Part shown: piece by piece, positions 37,101-54,668 of the stretch
Layout of the letters: every line of letters begins with the position of its first letter
Position numbering within the stretch: position 1 is the first letter of the stretch
NCBI GenBank assembly: GCA_027625915.1
Contig: JANTQA010000030.1
Location: 1,302,001 to 1,366,000 of the forward strand
Direction: 5' to 3'
From: Anaeramoeba flamelloides
Lineage: Eukaryota > Metamonada > Anaeramoebidae
Length of the DNA: 64,000 nt
The notes under the pieces: model-generated
The model's database searches: none
What the model was told of the DNA's origin: nothing
Seen by the model: the letters and a program-made list of their open reading frames with translations, nothing else
Program-made: the position numbers and the translations under genes

Positions 37101-38315
37101 AATCCAAGAAATTTAAGAAAGGATGATAGTCTTTCTTCATTAGTCGCTTGTGTTTTTTCTTTTTTATTGATTTCTCCGACATAGGCTAAGGGGTTTGGTA
37201 AAATATTAGATGTTGTTTTTTTTTGTTTTTTGCAGCAAATTTCAAAGAAAGAATAAATTTTAAACGTAAAAAACGAAAAAAAAAAAAAAAAGTTCCAAAT
37301 AATAGTTGGCGGGTGGAAAATAATTGTTGAAATAGAAAAAAAGAATTAATAGTTATACTGTGGTTTGGAGGTGTTTTGAAATAAATGGGAATTGGTTCAA
37401 GTTCAGTTGCAAACGTATCAAAACAGATCGAAGATCTAATAATACTGTCCAACTGCTCATCATTCCTCTCAAGCAAAATATCATAGAATAACAAAAGGAT
37501 TTTAATCCCAATTTTTCTTGTTGATCCTTTTTGCTCTAAACTACAAACAAACTCAACAAGTCCGGCTTATTATTTGCAAATTAAACAATTTTTCACAAGT
37601 TTTAAGAAATTCAAAATATTTGAGTAAATAAAATAAAAAAAAGATAAGTTATTTTGTTAAAACAAGAGAGTAAAAAAAAAAATGGTTGAAAAAAAGGGGT
37701 TAATTTCAAAAGGATGGCGGCAAGGTAAGGGTGATTATTTTTTTCATCATTTAGATCCAACCAGTAAAAAAAAGAAAAAGGATTTAATTTTAGAAGGAAT
37801 TATTTACTCAGACTTCGAAATTGCCATTTTTGGTGGAAACGTTCTCTGCAATGAATTAATAACTTTTTTAATAAAAAGTAGAAATTTGTCCAATCAATTG
37901 ATTTTGATGTTTTACGTTCTTTGGGTTGTGGTGAGGATGATAGAATTGTTTTGTGGTCAAAAAAAGAAAAGAATAGAAAGGCGATGGTTTTGTTTTTTTT
38001 TTTTTTTTTTATGAGAAAAGAGATTTGCAATGAAAAAGGTAAAAGAAGAAAAGAAAAGAAAAAAAAAAAAAATTCTTGTTTGTTTATTTTACTTCCAAGT
38101 ATTTGTTTAGAATTTTGGGATCCATAAAGAGTATCAATTAAAAGAGTATAAATTTCTGAAGAGTATTCCTGAAAGAAAGTTTTTTCAGCGTTTTCAACGA
38201 ATTGTTTTAAATTAATATATTCATATAAGGCTTTGATCCTATTTGATCCATTTCTTTCTTTGTCAAGAAATATTTCTTTTTTTTTGGTTGTTTGTTTTGT
38301 TTCATTTTGAGACAT
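29560..38315 (-). CDS. RALGAPA: Ral GTPase-activating protein alpha subunit homologue, five exons
   Basis: Model: exons 38093-38315, 37808-37918, 37359-37565, 36988-37185 and 29560-35456, in consistent phase, giving 2211 aa (human RALGAPA1 is 2036 by memory). The C terminus (about 1990-2175) is a Rap-GAP domain: ILIVWSEREKEID aligns with the VHIVWSE of RalGAP-alpha, and PLGNGMYRI and FFSPLIDGMILSR with its later motifs. Asn in YQNPILIVWSE sits where family members have the catalytic 'Asn thumb' (GND-VHIVWSE), so activity is plausible. The N terminus supports the assignment: FVENAEKTFFQEYSSEIY, RERFHQKWQFRSLTGL and FKRLFLPTLYPGVC match conserved blocks of human RALGAPA1. In mammals the alpha subunit pairs with RalGAP-beta and switches off Ral. 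The middle is hugely expanded in Asn, Lys and Glu tracts. The exon 4 donor (GTTTGT) is the least certain splice site, and additional small exons in the 1.5-kb intron 4 cannot be excluded. Confidence 0.88.
35749..36162. repeat. Tandem duplication inside intron 4 of the RalGAP gene
   Basis: Two adjacent units of about 205-213 bp share TCATGATAT, GGATAAATATAATATGAATC, TAAATATTATTTTTATTTGG and GATCTTTTCAATTGATGTAT. Unit 1 starts near 35749 and unit 2 near 35953. Divergence is low, so the duplication is fairly recent. Confidence 0.8.
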
Positions 38316-39790
38316 TTAACGTTTTGAAACAATTACTTTTGAAATTTGTTGGAAAATTTCAAAAAGTAAAAAAAAATAAAGTTAAAAAAATGTTCAGAGT
38401 TACCAAAATGATTCCATTTTTGGACTTTTTAGAGACACAAAGAGATTTAAAATTTGGAAACCAAATATTAAAAAGAATAACAATGAAATCAGTTTTTATC
38501 AACATACCCCACTTGTTAAAGTCACCTTTTAAGAATAATTTTTCAAACACATTAAAAATTATTTTGTTATGATACCCTGGGATCAAAAAAAGAATTTTTT
38601 ATTAGTTACAAAAAATCATTAGTAAAAAAAAAGAAGGTTTGGTTCGATTTCAAAGAAAAATAATTGTCTTATCAGGAATAAACATAAAAACAACAGGATT
38701 GATGAATAGACTATTAAAACAAAACTTCAAGAAATAAATCTTCAAATTATTATTTTTATTGAGTAAATATTAAATTCTTTTTAATAATATATGAAAATAA
38801 AAAAAAAAAATTATTAATTATGATATTTTGAGAATGATGAGATTCTAGGTAAAAACCAAATTTAAAAAAGAAATAATGGGAAACTTATCTTTATAATAAA
38901 AAAAGATTCATTTGGTTATATGGAATCAAAAAAAGTTATATTACGTTTTTTCAAAAAATTATCAAAATGTTTACTCTGTAAAAGTTTAATTTCTTTTTTA
39001 AAATCTTTCAAGGTGTATATTAATTAGGATAAAATTAACAAAGTTAGTATTGCCAAAAGTTTATGATTATTATGGTCATTCTATTACTGATACCTTTGAA
39101 AGATAAAATGGGCAATTATTAACTTAAAAGAAAACTAAATACTGATTGATACTTTTAATATCGAATCAGATATTTTAATACCAACATTTTGTAAAGAATG
39201 AGTTAATATTTTATGATCGAGTTTGAGATTAACTGTTATGCTTAAAAAGTGAGAAATCGAACAAAAAGAGGGAATATTTTAAAATATTATTGATTATATT
39301 AGTTAAATATGTAAATTCATATGTTTTTTTAAAAGTTAATATGAATTCCAATCAGGAAATAAAATTTTTAATATGTCTAAAATATTATATAATAGTCTTT
39401 TATGTCATAAAATGGATACAAAATATTTACTATTTCTTGATATTATAAAATATATTTTCACCTTTTCTTCAATTATATATATATATATATATATATTTAA
39501 TACAATAAGATATTTTTGTGTTTGGCGAAGGACATACTTTAAATGATAAAATAAAATCAATCCGTAACAATTTAGTAATTTTTTTTTTAAAATTTATTTG
39601 TTAAACTACAGATAACTTTTAGTATGGTGTATCGGATTCTTGGTTTAATCACAGAACAATAATTAGAGGTGATGCTAGTGTTTCATTGTTTATTATTTCA
39701 ACTTGATAAAAATATATTAGAATATAAAATTAATCATTTTTTTTTTCAATCAAAAATGAAGAAAAGTTTTGGTATATTAGTCATATAATA

Positions 39791-39945
39791 CCAGTTCCAC
39801 TTTTAATGTACGAATTTTTAATGAAATTTAAGACATAAAAAAATTCATATTAAAGTACAAAATTTGAATTTTTGTAAAATAATTATGAAAAAAAGTATCT
39901 TAATTAAAGATTATGGGTGTCTTAAATATTGTTGAAAGTATATGT
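39791..39945. repeat. Divergent relative of the 196-bp foldback MITE
   Basis: Begins CAGTTCCACTTTTAATG and continues AATGAAATTTAAGACATAAA, then AAAGTACAAAATTTGAA. This parallels the left arm of 15670-15865. The right arm survives only as traces. The G13 run at 39954-39966 follows immediately. Confidence 0.5.
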
Positions 39946-40907
39946 TCAAAGAAGGGGGGGGGGGGGTATTGTTTTGATAAATTTGTTAAAATAAATGTTT
40001 TTTTTAGGCTTTAATTATGTAGCTATTTGAAATAATTCTGTTTTTTTTTTATTTAAGTTCTGAAGATCTTTGATACTTGATTAATAATGTTTCAATTTTC
40101 CATTTTCTTAGGTATTTTATCTAACTGGAGTAATTTTTTTAGAAAGGGGGTGTTTTAAGATGTATAGAAAGAAAATTATCAAAAAACAAATAATTTCATT
40201 ACTTTTGAGCTCAATTGGTTTTTAGGATTTTTTATATAAGTTCCTTTTTTCATAATAAAGGTACCCACATTTAAATCTTCTATTTAAAGTGTATTTTTAT
40301 GTTAAAAGATAAAATTTAGATTTTTACTACTTTCTCAAAAAAAAACACAACAATTATTGATTTGTACAACATTTAATTTTTTTTAAAACCCTAAGAAATT
40401 ATAAAACATGGGTTATTGGATATATTATATATAGTTTGAAATTAATACCATTCATTAAAATATATTCCGAAACAATTCTTTATTGCGCAAATTAGTAAAA
40501 TTGGTATGTAATTTCTATAATATAAAATCAAATCCATTTTATACTCAAACAATTTTTTTATTATGAATCTCTGTAATAAAACCGCTCCAGGTTTATTAAA
40601 GTGAAGTAATTGGCTAAATACTAATATAACGATATATTAACTCAAAGTATATCAACTCATTATGAAAACATTAGCATTTTAGAGAGGTTTGATATGGATT
40701 AGTGTATTCATATTTTTTATTCTTGTTTTTTTCATAAATTGAATGGTGTTTTGAACATGTCTAAATTAATTAACCCTCGTTAAAATAAGTGAGTGAATTA
40801 TAATTTGAAATTTTTGATTTTTACATAAAAGTAATTATTCAATTATTACATAATAATTTTCTTATTATTAACAATATCAATCGTTTACTAGAGTATTTCT
40901 TATCTAG

Positions 40908-40908
<1 letters not shown>

Positions 40909-40963
<55 letters not shown>
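40909..40963. repeat. (TA)n microsatellite
   Basis: About 27 uninterrupted TA units. A shorter run of about 15 units occurs at 56539-56569. Confidence 0.95.
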
Positions 40964-40965
<2 letters not shown>

Positions 40966-41093
40966 TTTAATTAACATTTCACCCTTAGTTATCTAGTTTA
41001 TTTACAATATAAGCATCCAGAATTTCAAATTTTTGAGAAGGGTTTTATATTTCTTTATTCAGTTTATTTTTCTCAATAATATATCTTTCTTAA

Positions 41094-42338
41094 GGGGTTA
41101 GAGTCTAACAAGGAAATCTCTAAAACCAAAGTAATAACTTATTGAATATAAATCACATTGGTAAGATATGTTCCAAATGTCTATAAAACTTCGATTCGAA
41201 ATAGTAATAAAAGTTGATTTGATCAATTAAAAAGGATCTTGTATTAGTAAAAAAAACCTAACATTTTCAAAAATAAAAAAATCTACATTTCAAGACAAAT
41301 TGAAAGATATAACCATCAATATTCAGAATCCAAAGTTACAGAATATCTTTCTTAAATTTATTTCGAATTGTAAATTAATAGTTCAAAATTTGATTTTTTA
41401 AAAAAATAAATAAACAACATTAAATGATTTTGACAAATTATTTCACTAATATTATGGAAATATATTGACCCTACAATAAAATTTATAAAAAGCAAAAAAA
41501 ACTAATCAGTCTTTGGGTTTTTGTGTTGATGATTATTGAGTTCATCTTTAAAGAAAAAAATGAAAAATAGGTTCTTTTGGAAGTTCTAAATTTGATTTAT
41601 TAAAAAACAGAAAACTATTATTTTGGAGTTTCTGTTTTTGTGATTTAAAAGGGAATTAAAAAAAAAATTATCAACAATAAAAATCTTTTTAATTGTGATC
41701 ATTTGTAAAAAATCTAATAATTTATTGATTACTTTTACTGATAAATTCAAATATATTTTATTACATTTTTAGTTCAATTTCCATTTTTGAAAATCAATTA
41801 ACTCCACAAATAAAACAACTCAAGAGAAAGAATCTTTTGAAACTCAAGTCAATTTTATAAAGTTTCTCCAGATTTAAAGTTATATAATGCATTAATCAAA
41901 GATTGTGTTAAAAAATTTGTAAAATGGATAATGAATTAAAAATTGCCAGATATTTCTTTGAATTTATCAGTATTATCCAATTAACAAAGGAAAATTTTTA
42001 TTTCAAGTTCCAAAACGTTTATTAATTATAAGTATTACGATCAAATAAACAGAGTAAATTTTTGTCTTCGAGTTAACTAAGGTAGATTAATTAAATGTCT
42101 AAACCTATCATTTATAAACGATTTATTAAATATTCTTGAGTTTTCTTCAACTCATTAACTAGAAAAATATTTTGTAAAGTGAACTAAAAATTTTTATTTT
42201 TTAATTCGAAAATAATAGTAAAGATATTACCAATAGATTTTTTAGAGTCATGAGAACTGTGTAAAATTAATATCATTTTACATCCAGTAACAGCACACAC
42301 ACTTTAATTGTCTACAAATCTATTTTGAAAATAATCCC
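41094..42338 (+). mobile_element. TTAA-flanked MITE-like element, family A copy 3, with a nested insertion
   Basis: TTAA (41090-41093) then GGGGTTAGAGTC at the left; the right end is AATAATCCC then TTAA (42339-42342). The inner parts align with copies 1 and 2: TCTACATTTCAAGAC, ACTAATCAGTCTTTG, TTGATGATTATTGAGTT and TTAATTGTGATCATT. After AATAATTTATTG the match stops near 41728 and resumes with ATAGATTTTTTAGAG near 42232. A foreign block of about 505 bp therefore sits inside. This copy is more diverged than copies 1 and 2. Confidence 0.8.
41728..42231 (+). repeat. Family F repeat inserted into the family A element
   Basis: The first 260 bp match 44150-44400: TACTGATAAATTCAAA, TTTAGTTCAATTTCCATTTT, GAAAATCAATTAACTC, AAACAACTCAAGAGAA, TTAATCAAAG and AAAAAATTTGTAAAATG occur in the same order. 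It interrupts an older element, so it arrived later. No coding sequence. Confidence 0.65.
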
Positions 42339-42845
42339 TTAAAAAGAACTTTTTATCAATGATTAAATTGCTTTTTTCAACAGGTTTTAATAATTGTAAT
42401 AAAAATGATCATCTAAGATTTGTGAAAAGTCGATTGGAAAAAAAAATGAAGAAACTCTTGAAAAGCAATAAAACAAAGAAAATATTTCAGAGATATTTTA
42501 AAAAATTTTAAACAATAAAAATTTTAGATCAAAAAACTTTAGTACCAAGTACCTACAAAGACAGGTGGGTTTAAGATAATTATTAAAGAATTCCTATGAA
42601 TTAATAGGTGTTGTTTTTAGTCTTGGTTTCAATCCTGTTTCTCTTTTAACAAAAGAGATATACTTTAAAAAATTTGATTGGATTTGTTATTAATATTACT
42701 CAAATATTGGAATACAAAGAATAATTCTACAAAATAAATTCATTGTTGATTTCAAAGTAATAGTGTTTTCAAATCCAAACAGATCAAAAATATTCGATAA
42801 CCATTTTTTTTTTTATACTCTATAAACCTAATAATTTCTTTCAAA
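42339..42845. promoter_or_regulatory. Upstream region of the eRF1 gene
   Basis: About 500 bp between the family A element and the eRF1 ATG. It should hold the promoter, but no motif stands out beyond a T-run and CTATAAACC shortly before the start. Confidence 0.3.
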
Positions 42846-48791
<5,946 letters not shown>

Positions 48792-49935
48792 GTTTAATAA
48801 TTATTAATCCTTAATATTTATTAATCATTCCTTATCCTTTATTCCTTATTTTTTATTTTTTATTTTTTATTTCTAATTTTTTATTTTTTTATTTTTTATT
48901 TCTTATTTCTTATTCCTTATTTCTGATTCATATTAATTATTAAATTCAATAGATTAATTTTATTTTTTATTTTTATTTTATACTAATATTCCTCTACAGC
49001 CAAAAAAAAAAACACTAAAAATTTATTAGTTGAAATAATTTTATTAAGAACAATTTAATTCAATTTTGAACCATTTACCATTTACATAATTTCTTTATAA
49101 AGAGAGCAAAAGAATAAATTCACTTATTCATCCGAAAAAAAGCAAAAATTTAAATTTAATATTTAGTCTTTAAATCTAAAAATATTTTTGTCACAATTAA
49201 CAAAAGAAAAGCGTAAAACTCTTAATATATTGAATTAATTGAATGTTTTATCACAGAATTCTGAATTTTCAATTCCAAACCGAGAATTTTTTTACAATAG
49301 AACAATTGCCAAAAAGGTTCTTAAATAATTTTTTATTTTAAAATTATCACAATCAAAAAAAAAACATTTTAAAAAAAGGGAACTTTAATAAAAAATTTAT
49401 TATGATATACACAACAAACCTTCAGCACCTATGACAACATTTTGTAAATTTAGACATCAATAAACACACAAAATAAAAAAATATTATAATCGTTGTAAAT
49501 AATCGTTGTAAATAATCGCTGTTTTGGTATTTTCGCTAATTGTCATTTAATTGAAATAATTAAAATATTAGATTTCTTTGAAATTTGAAAAAAAGTAAAA
49601 AATCTTTCCTTTCTTACTTCACTTCCAGGAGAAACAGAAAAAATTGTCAAAAAAATCTGAATAATTCAAAAAAAATATTTTTTTTTTCATTTTTATTTTT
49701 TGAAAGATTAGTAAAACAAAAACAAAAAAAAAAACTGATTTTTTTTACTTGAGGAAAAGATCTTTTAAAAAATATAAAGTTTTTTAACATTTGTAAACAA
49801 ATATTAAGAAACTTTGGTGATGGTAATTTAGAATATACAATTTTAGTAAAATTGAAGATTGGCTAAATTTTGGAAATGTGTATTATCACAAATCAAAGTA
49901 AAAAATGAAAAACAAAAAACAAAAAAAAATACTGA
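48792..49935. other. Convergent intergenic region between eRF1 and translin
   Basis: Holds both 3' ends. Just past the eRF1 stop (48830-48930) is a degenerate CCTTATT/TTTTTTATT array. Nothing else is supported. Confidence 0.5.
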
Positions 49936-50967
49936 TTATTTTTGGGTTAATAAAATTTCTTTGAATTGTTGAATTTTTTGAAGATCGTAAAGCACTTGTT
50001 CAACGCTTTTTAAAGAATAATTAAAGGATCCCAAATGTTTATTAAATTGTTTATTTGGGAAATTTAACAATTTTAATCCAGAATTGATATTGTTTAAAAA
50101 TTCTCCAATTTTAAAGGGTAATTCGAATTCTTGAGAACGTACACAATTAATACAATACCGAGACTTTGTAATAATAGTTTTTAGTTTTTTAGTGAGATAA
50201 TAAAATTAAAAAAGATAATTAATAAATAAATAAGAGAGGGCTCATATACACTGAAATTTTTTATAAAAAATATAAATGATTACCAATTCTGTTGACATCG
50301 AAATTATTCCAATAAGGTAATCATACACTTGGAAATTTCTTTTTGTTTTCTTGTTTGTTTGGCTTATTTGGACCTTTTCTTTGATTTGTAATTGTTTTTG
50401 TAATTCTTCGTTTTCATTTTTTTCTTCTTCAATGTTGTTCGATTCTTTATTTATACACTCTTGTGTGTCTGGCTGTAAAAGTAATTTTTCGATCTCTTCC
50501 TTTGTTAGTAAATCACCAGTCTCGAAAAAGTGCACTAAAAGGATGTAAGAGATAATTTCTGATGAAAATTTTTTAAAGAACGCATAGTATTTAAAAAATT
50601 TATTCGATGGGATAATTGAATAAAGTGAATCAAAGACAAGGCTAAGTGGTGAATAAAATTCCTTCACTTTTTTACAAATTGATTCAACTTGTTGGTTGTG
50701 GTTGTGGTTCACCAATTTTGGTTTTTTTTGTTTTTTTTTTTTGTTACAAAACAAAATTTCAGCATTAATAAACAAAGGAGAAAAAAAAAACTAACAAACA
50801 AGAAAGTAAAATTCATTACTGTCTGAGTTTTTGGAATGTATGTCATTTAAAATTATTCTAATTTGTCGTGCTATTTTTTTTCCTTGAACAATTGATGTTT
50901 TTATTGTTTGTTGAAAATTTTTTTCTTCTTCAATTTCTTGATTGAATTGTTGAAAGATTTCGATCAT
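49936..50967 (-). CDS. TSN: Translin, three exons
   Basis: Exons 50820-50967, 50284-50687 and 49936-50163, with donors GTAATG and GTAATC, all in frame, giving 259 aa. Translin is the RNA/ssDNA-binding subunit of C3PO, which with TRAX degrades the siRNA passenger strand and processes tRNA fragments. The match to human translin runs end to end: EIFQQFNQEIEEEKNFQQTI, YYAFFKKFSSEIISYILLVHFFETGDLLTKEEIEKLL, YDYLIGIISMSTELSRYCINCV and INSGLKLLNFPNKQ...SVEQVLYDL. It is longer because of a Glu/Asn/Gln/Lys insert (NNIEEEKNENEELQKQLQIKEK) before the YDYL block. All-helical, with no targeting signal. It shares a 438-bp divergent intergenic region with PSF2. TRAX is not in the window. Confidence 0.92.
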
Positions 50968-51405
50968 TGGTTGGATAGTTATTCAAAGAGATCTTTAAAG
51001 TGACCAATTGTTGGTTATAAGAAAAAGTAAAATTGTTTGAAAGAAGAAGGTCTAAAAACTAGGTCGAAATAAAATGAAAAAAAATGAATTTTTGGGGCTT
51101 TATTTTATTTACCAAGTTTTAAAAGTAAATTTGTTATTCCCCATTTAAGTTTTGTTCTTTTTTTGAGTTCTTTTTTATTTTGAAAATTCCTTTTTAACAA
51201 AATTTATTTGGTTTTAGATTCTTAAATATTTTTTTACTTTTGATCTTGAATTCATCCTTTGTTACATTCAATATAATCAAGAGCCACTTTTTTTCTGTGG
51301 ACAATTGAAAGTATAATCTAAGACAAACCTCAATTCTTTCAATTTTTCTTTTGGATCTCGAAATTTCCTTTCATTTTTTTTTTTTTTTTTTCATTGCCAA
51401 AACCT
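50968..51405. promoter_or_regulatory. Divergent promoter region of translin and PSF2
   Basis: The 438 bp between two oppositely transcribed ATGs must carry both promoters. A T20 tract lies 15 bp before the PSF2 ATG, and A/T-rich leaders flank both starts. No consensus element can be named. Confidence 0.5.
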
Positions 51406-54400
51406 ATGTATAATCTTCAAAACAATTTTAACCCACAAGAAACTGAATTTCTTTCTGGTGACGAACCAATTAAAATTATTCCAAATTTTACTCTCAACCA
51501 AAAACTTGTCTTTTTAAATGTAACTTTCAGCAATATTACACATTTCTTTTTTTTTTTTTTAGTTAACCAAACAAACGATCGTTAATTATTTTTTCTTTTT
51601 CTTATTTTACTTTTTGCCTCAAAAGGGAGAATATGGACCATTTCAACCATCAATTCCAATTGAAGTGCCTTTGTGGCTTGCATTAACCTTAAGAAGACAG
51701 GAGAAATGCCAAATTACTATTCCTGTATGGTTAAGTGTTGAATTTCTTCAGGATATCCTCAAAGAAGAAAAATCAAGAAAAAAACTCTCAAAATTGCATC
51801 CTTATTTTAGTGAAATTAGTGCACAGCTTTTTGAACAGTAAGAATTCTTTTTTTTTTATTATTTTCTTTTCTTTTGATTCTCTTTTATTCAAACCTTTTT
51901 TTTTCTTTGAAAAGTAACCAAAAAGCCCAAGAAAATCACATTGCTTACTTTTCTTTACAGTTACAAGTAATTGACTTTTTCCTTATTTGTTCGTAATCTC
52001 GTTGTTGTGATGTACGGAATTGAACTTTTTTTAAATTACCATTGAGAAAAAAACTTCAACACAATTTTTAAATGGAAATCACATAAATCACAGAAATCAC
52101 ATAAATCACAGAAACCTGAAAATGAAAAGTAAGATCAATTAATAAAAGAATAAAAAAATAACTAAAGATAAAATGGAGAATTAGAACATAATAACTAATT
52201 TTTACAATACTCTCTTTGAATTGGGATTTTTCTTTGATTGATCGGTGCTTGTTTTTTTCCAATTAATAACTAACAATTTTTATTTCAATTTCCCAAAATT
52301 TCTATTTCTTCCATAAAAATGAGTTGAAAAAATCAAAAGATCTTCACAAACCAATTAAAAAGAGAAAATTTTGTTTCACTAATTTGATCCTTCCTTTTTA
52401 GAACTTTGAGATGAAATTAAATTCTTTAAAATTAGAATTACACATTATTTGAAATATATTGAAAATACAATAAAACCATCTTTATAGAAAGGGAACATAT
52501 AAATGATCAATCTTTATGCTTTTATGCTAATAATTAGAGATTATATCTTGAAAAACATATGAAAAAAAAAATAATTCCTTTTTCAAGTTCCAAATATTAT
52601 TTTTTAAATATTGTAATGATTTAATTTGGGCTTCTATTTTTGTGTTTGGAAAATTAATTAACAAAAAATAATTGAAATAAATAATAATTTTTAATTGTGA
52701 TCCTAACAAATTTAGTAAAAAAAAATTACAAAAATTAGGATGTCGTTTTTAAACATGCGTAAGTCAAGCATTTAATAATTTATTATTTAATAATATTTAT
52801 ATTAAATTTTTGTAAAGGCAATTTAAACCATAGTTCCACCAATATAATTTTCATCCAATAACAATATACCCTCATTATAGATAAACCCTGATAATGCTAA
52901 TTCCACAAGTATACAATTAGAAACTAATTAATTTTTCTTTTTTTAAATTTATCTTCAAGTTCAATAATCAGCAAAGCCATTGCTAAAATTCAATCAAAAT
53001 ATTTTCATTTTTAATTAGTTTGTAAAGTTATTGTGCTTTTTCTTTTTATTACGAACAAACAATTTTTATGTAAATTGAAAACAAAAATTTTTCTTTTTAA
53101 AGTTCTTTGTAAAAAAAATAAAAAAATTTTTTTTTATATATTACTGAGGAGAGGTGATTCAATAAAATTACCCCTGTTTGTCGTTAGTTTTTTTTTACTT
53201 TAAGAAATAAACTGAAAATTTATTTAATTTTCTGTTTATTTCTCAAATTAAAAAAAAAGCCTAGGCACTTCACGTTAGTTTTTTTTTAATTTATATAATT
53301 GAGTAAAATCTTTGATTTGACTTTATTTCTCAAATAAAAAAAAACTGTCGTTAGCTTTTCCAGAATTTAAAATATTTTACTCTATTCTTTTACACTTTGG
53401 AAAAGCGCTTTCACTCTACGGTGCTTTTCGTTAGTTTTTTTTTACTTTTTGTTTTGATTAGATAATCAATAGATTTTCGAAACAAAAAGTAAAAAAAATC
53501 GCCTTTAGGTTTTTTTGAGGTTTTCTATTTATTTGGAAAATCAATAGATTTTCGTTAGGTTTATTTCAAAAAGTAAAAAAAACCTAGAACACTTCATAAA
53601 TAAAATTGAAAACCTCAAAAAAACATAGAACACTTCACAGATAAAACAGAAAACCTCAAGAAAACCAATAGGCACTCTACGGCACTCTACGATACTTGAC
53701 GGCACTTTCTTTAAGTTTTCCAGAATTTCAAAGAATAGAGTAAAACCATATGATTTTTACTCCATTCTTTTGAATTCAAGAAAATATAGGTACTCTACGA
53801 CACTCTACGATACTTGAAGGCACTTCCTGAAACTCCCAATTTTATTTAAAGTTGTTTATCCTAGCTATAATGTTGGCAAGATAATAGCTCAAAAAATAAA
53901 ATTCTTATTCAATATCAAATCTTGATTTAGTATTTGATGTCTTACCATTTATCAATTGACCCTTTTCTCTGAAATTTAAAGACGCCCCACAAAAATGGAA
54001 GGTTTTATTTATTTATTATGAGATAGAAAATTGTAAAAAATATGGTTTTATTTGGGTGTTATTTTTATAAAATCCATCTGCACAAAAAATAAAAGCAATT
54101 CCGCCAACATTTACCGTAATAGATATAAAAAAGATGTTTTAAATTTATCCACATTTTTAAAAATTAATCAAATCATTAATTATCTATTTCCATTTTCATA
54201 TTATTGATTTTCTTAATTGATCTCTCTCTAATATTTTTTCAAAATGGTTTATTTGATATAACAATTATTTAATTCATATAATAAAGCGCGCCAAATGATA
54301 TTAATGATTTTGAAAAAGTAAGAACATTGGTTGAAGATATATGGAATGTTAGAGCTTCTAAAATTAGAGAAGGTATCAAGGATATTACCAATACAACATA

Positions 54401-54668
54401 TTGTCTTTCAATATCCGATTTAACTGTTATGGAAAGAGAATTATTAAAACCTTATGCAACTTCCGCTTTAAAAAATATCTGGCTGATCTTCAATTCTGGA
54501 AAACCAATCAAACGACCAAATTTCCCAAATCAACCTGAAACAAATACTAGTAATAGTACAAATACAAATACAATCGAAGAGGAAACAATAATTGAAAAGG
54601 AACAAGAAACAACAAAAAGAACTCTTCGTAAATTTACAACAGAAGATATGGAAACAGAACAAAACTAA
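51406..54668 (+). CDS. GINS2: GINS complex subunit PSF2, three exons
   Basis: Exons 51406-51519, 51626-51837 and 54287-54668, with donors GTAACT and GTAAGA and an acceptor ATAAAG, giving 235 aa. GINS joins Cdc45 and Mcm2-7 to form the replicative CMG helicase. Alignment with human PSF2 is clear: ETEFLSGDEPIKIIPNFTL, EYGPFQPSIPIEVPLWLALTLRRQEKC, FEQHAPNDI and VRTLVEDIWNVRASKIREGI...LSISDLTVMERELLKPYAT. Exon 3 adds a Thr/Asn/Glu-rich C-terminal extension (about 50 aa) not present in human. Intron 1 is 106 bp, but intron 2 is 2449 bp and contains a family A and a family D element. The start at 51406 is the first ATG after the T tract and gives the normal N terminus. Confidence 0.93.
52440..52905 (-). 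repeat. Decayed TTAA-family A element, copy 4, in PSF2 intron 2
   Basis: Retains GGAAATATATT-type start, CAATCTTTATGCTTTTATG, ATTAGAGATTAT, TTTTTAATTGTGATC, AATAATTTATTATT, AAACCATAGTTCCACC and ACAATATACCCTCATTATAG in the same order and orientation as copy 1. The terminal GGGATTAGCG has been lost. Confidence 0.55.
53145..53900 (+). repeat. Modular hairpin mosaic element, family D copy 5 (long form), in PSF2 intron 2
   Basis: Left end GGAGAGGTGATTCAATAAAATTA then CCCC, followed by GTCGTTAG; right end CTTCCTGAAACTCCCAATTTT and GTTGTTTATCCTAGC. Both ends match copy 4. Between them are at least five hairpins: a TTTACTTTAAGAAATAAACTG pair, a small TTTTAATTTATATAATTGAG pair, a TTTTCCAGAATTTAAA pair, a TTTTTACTTTTTGTTTTG pair and a CTAGAACACTTCA/GAGGTTTTCTATTT pair. 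Two runs of 10-bp GGCACTCTAC units (near 53670-53705 and 53788-53825) also occur. Several internal junctions read CGTTAG. Confidence 0.78.

Larger units (their letters stand above)
38316..41093. other. Gap upstream of the RalGAP gene
   Basis: Must include the RalGAP promoter. A 60-codon plus-strand frame at 38391-38572 begins MFRVTKMIPFLDFLETQRDL but has no supporting match. It also holds a relic foldback (39791-39945), a G13 run (39954-39966), and TA runs near 39474 and at 40909-40963. Otherwise nothing is recognised. Confidence 0.45.

Noticed and set aside
37682-38014. A plus-strand frame starting MVEKKGLISKGWRQ
   Set aside because: Overlaps, antisense, the exon 2 and intron 2 region of RalGAP-alpha, whose minus-strand exons match known family blocks.
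38391-38572. A 60-codon plus-strand frame upstream of RalGAP
   Set aside because: Has an ATG and some C-containing codons, but no recognisable protein and no continuation; not enough to call.
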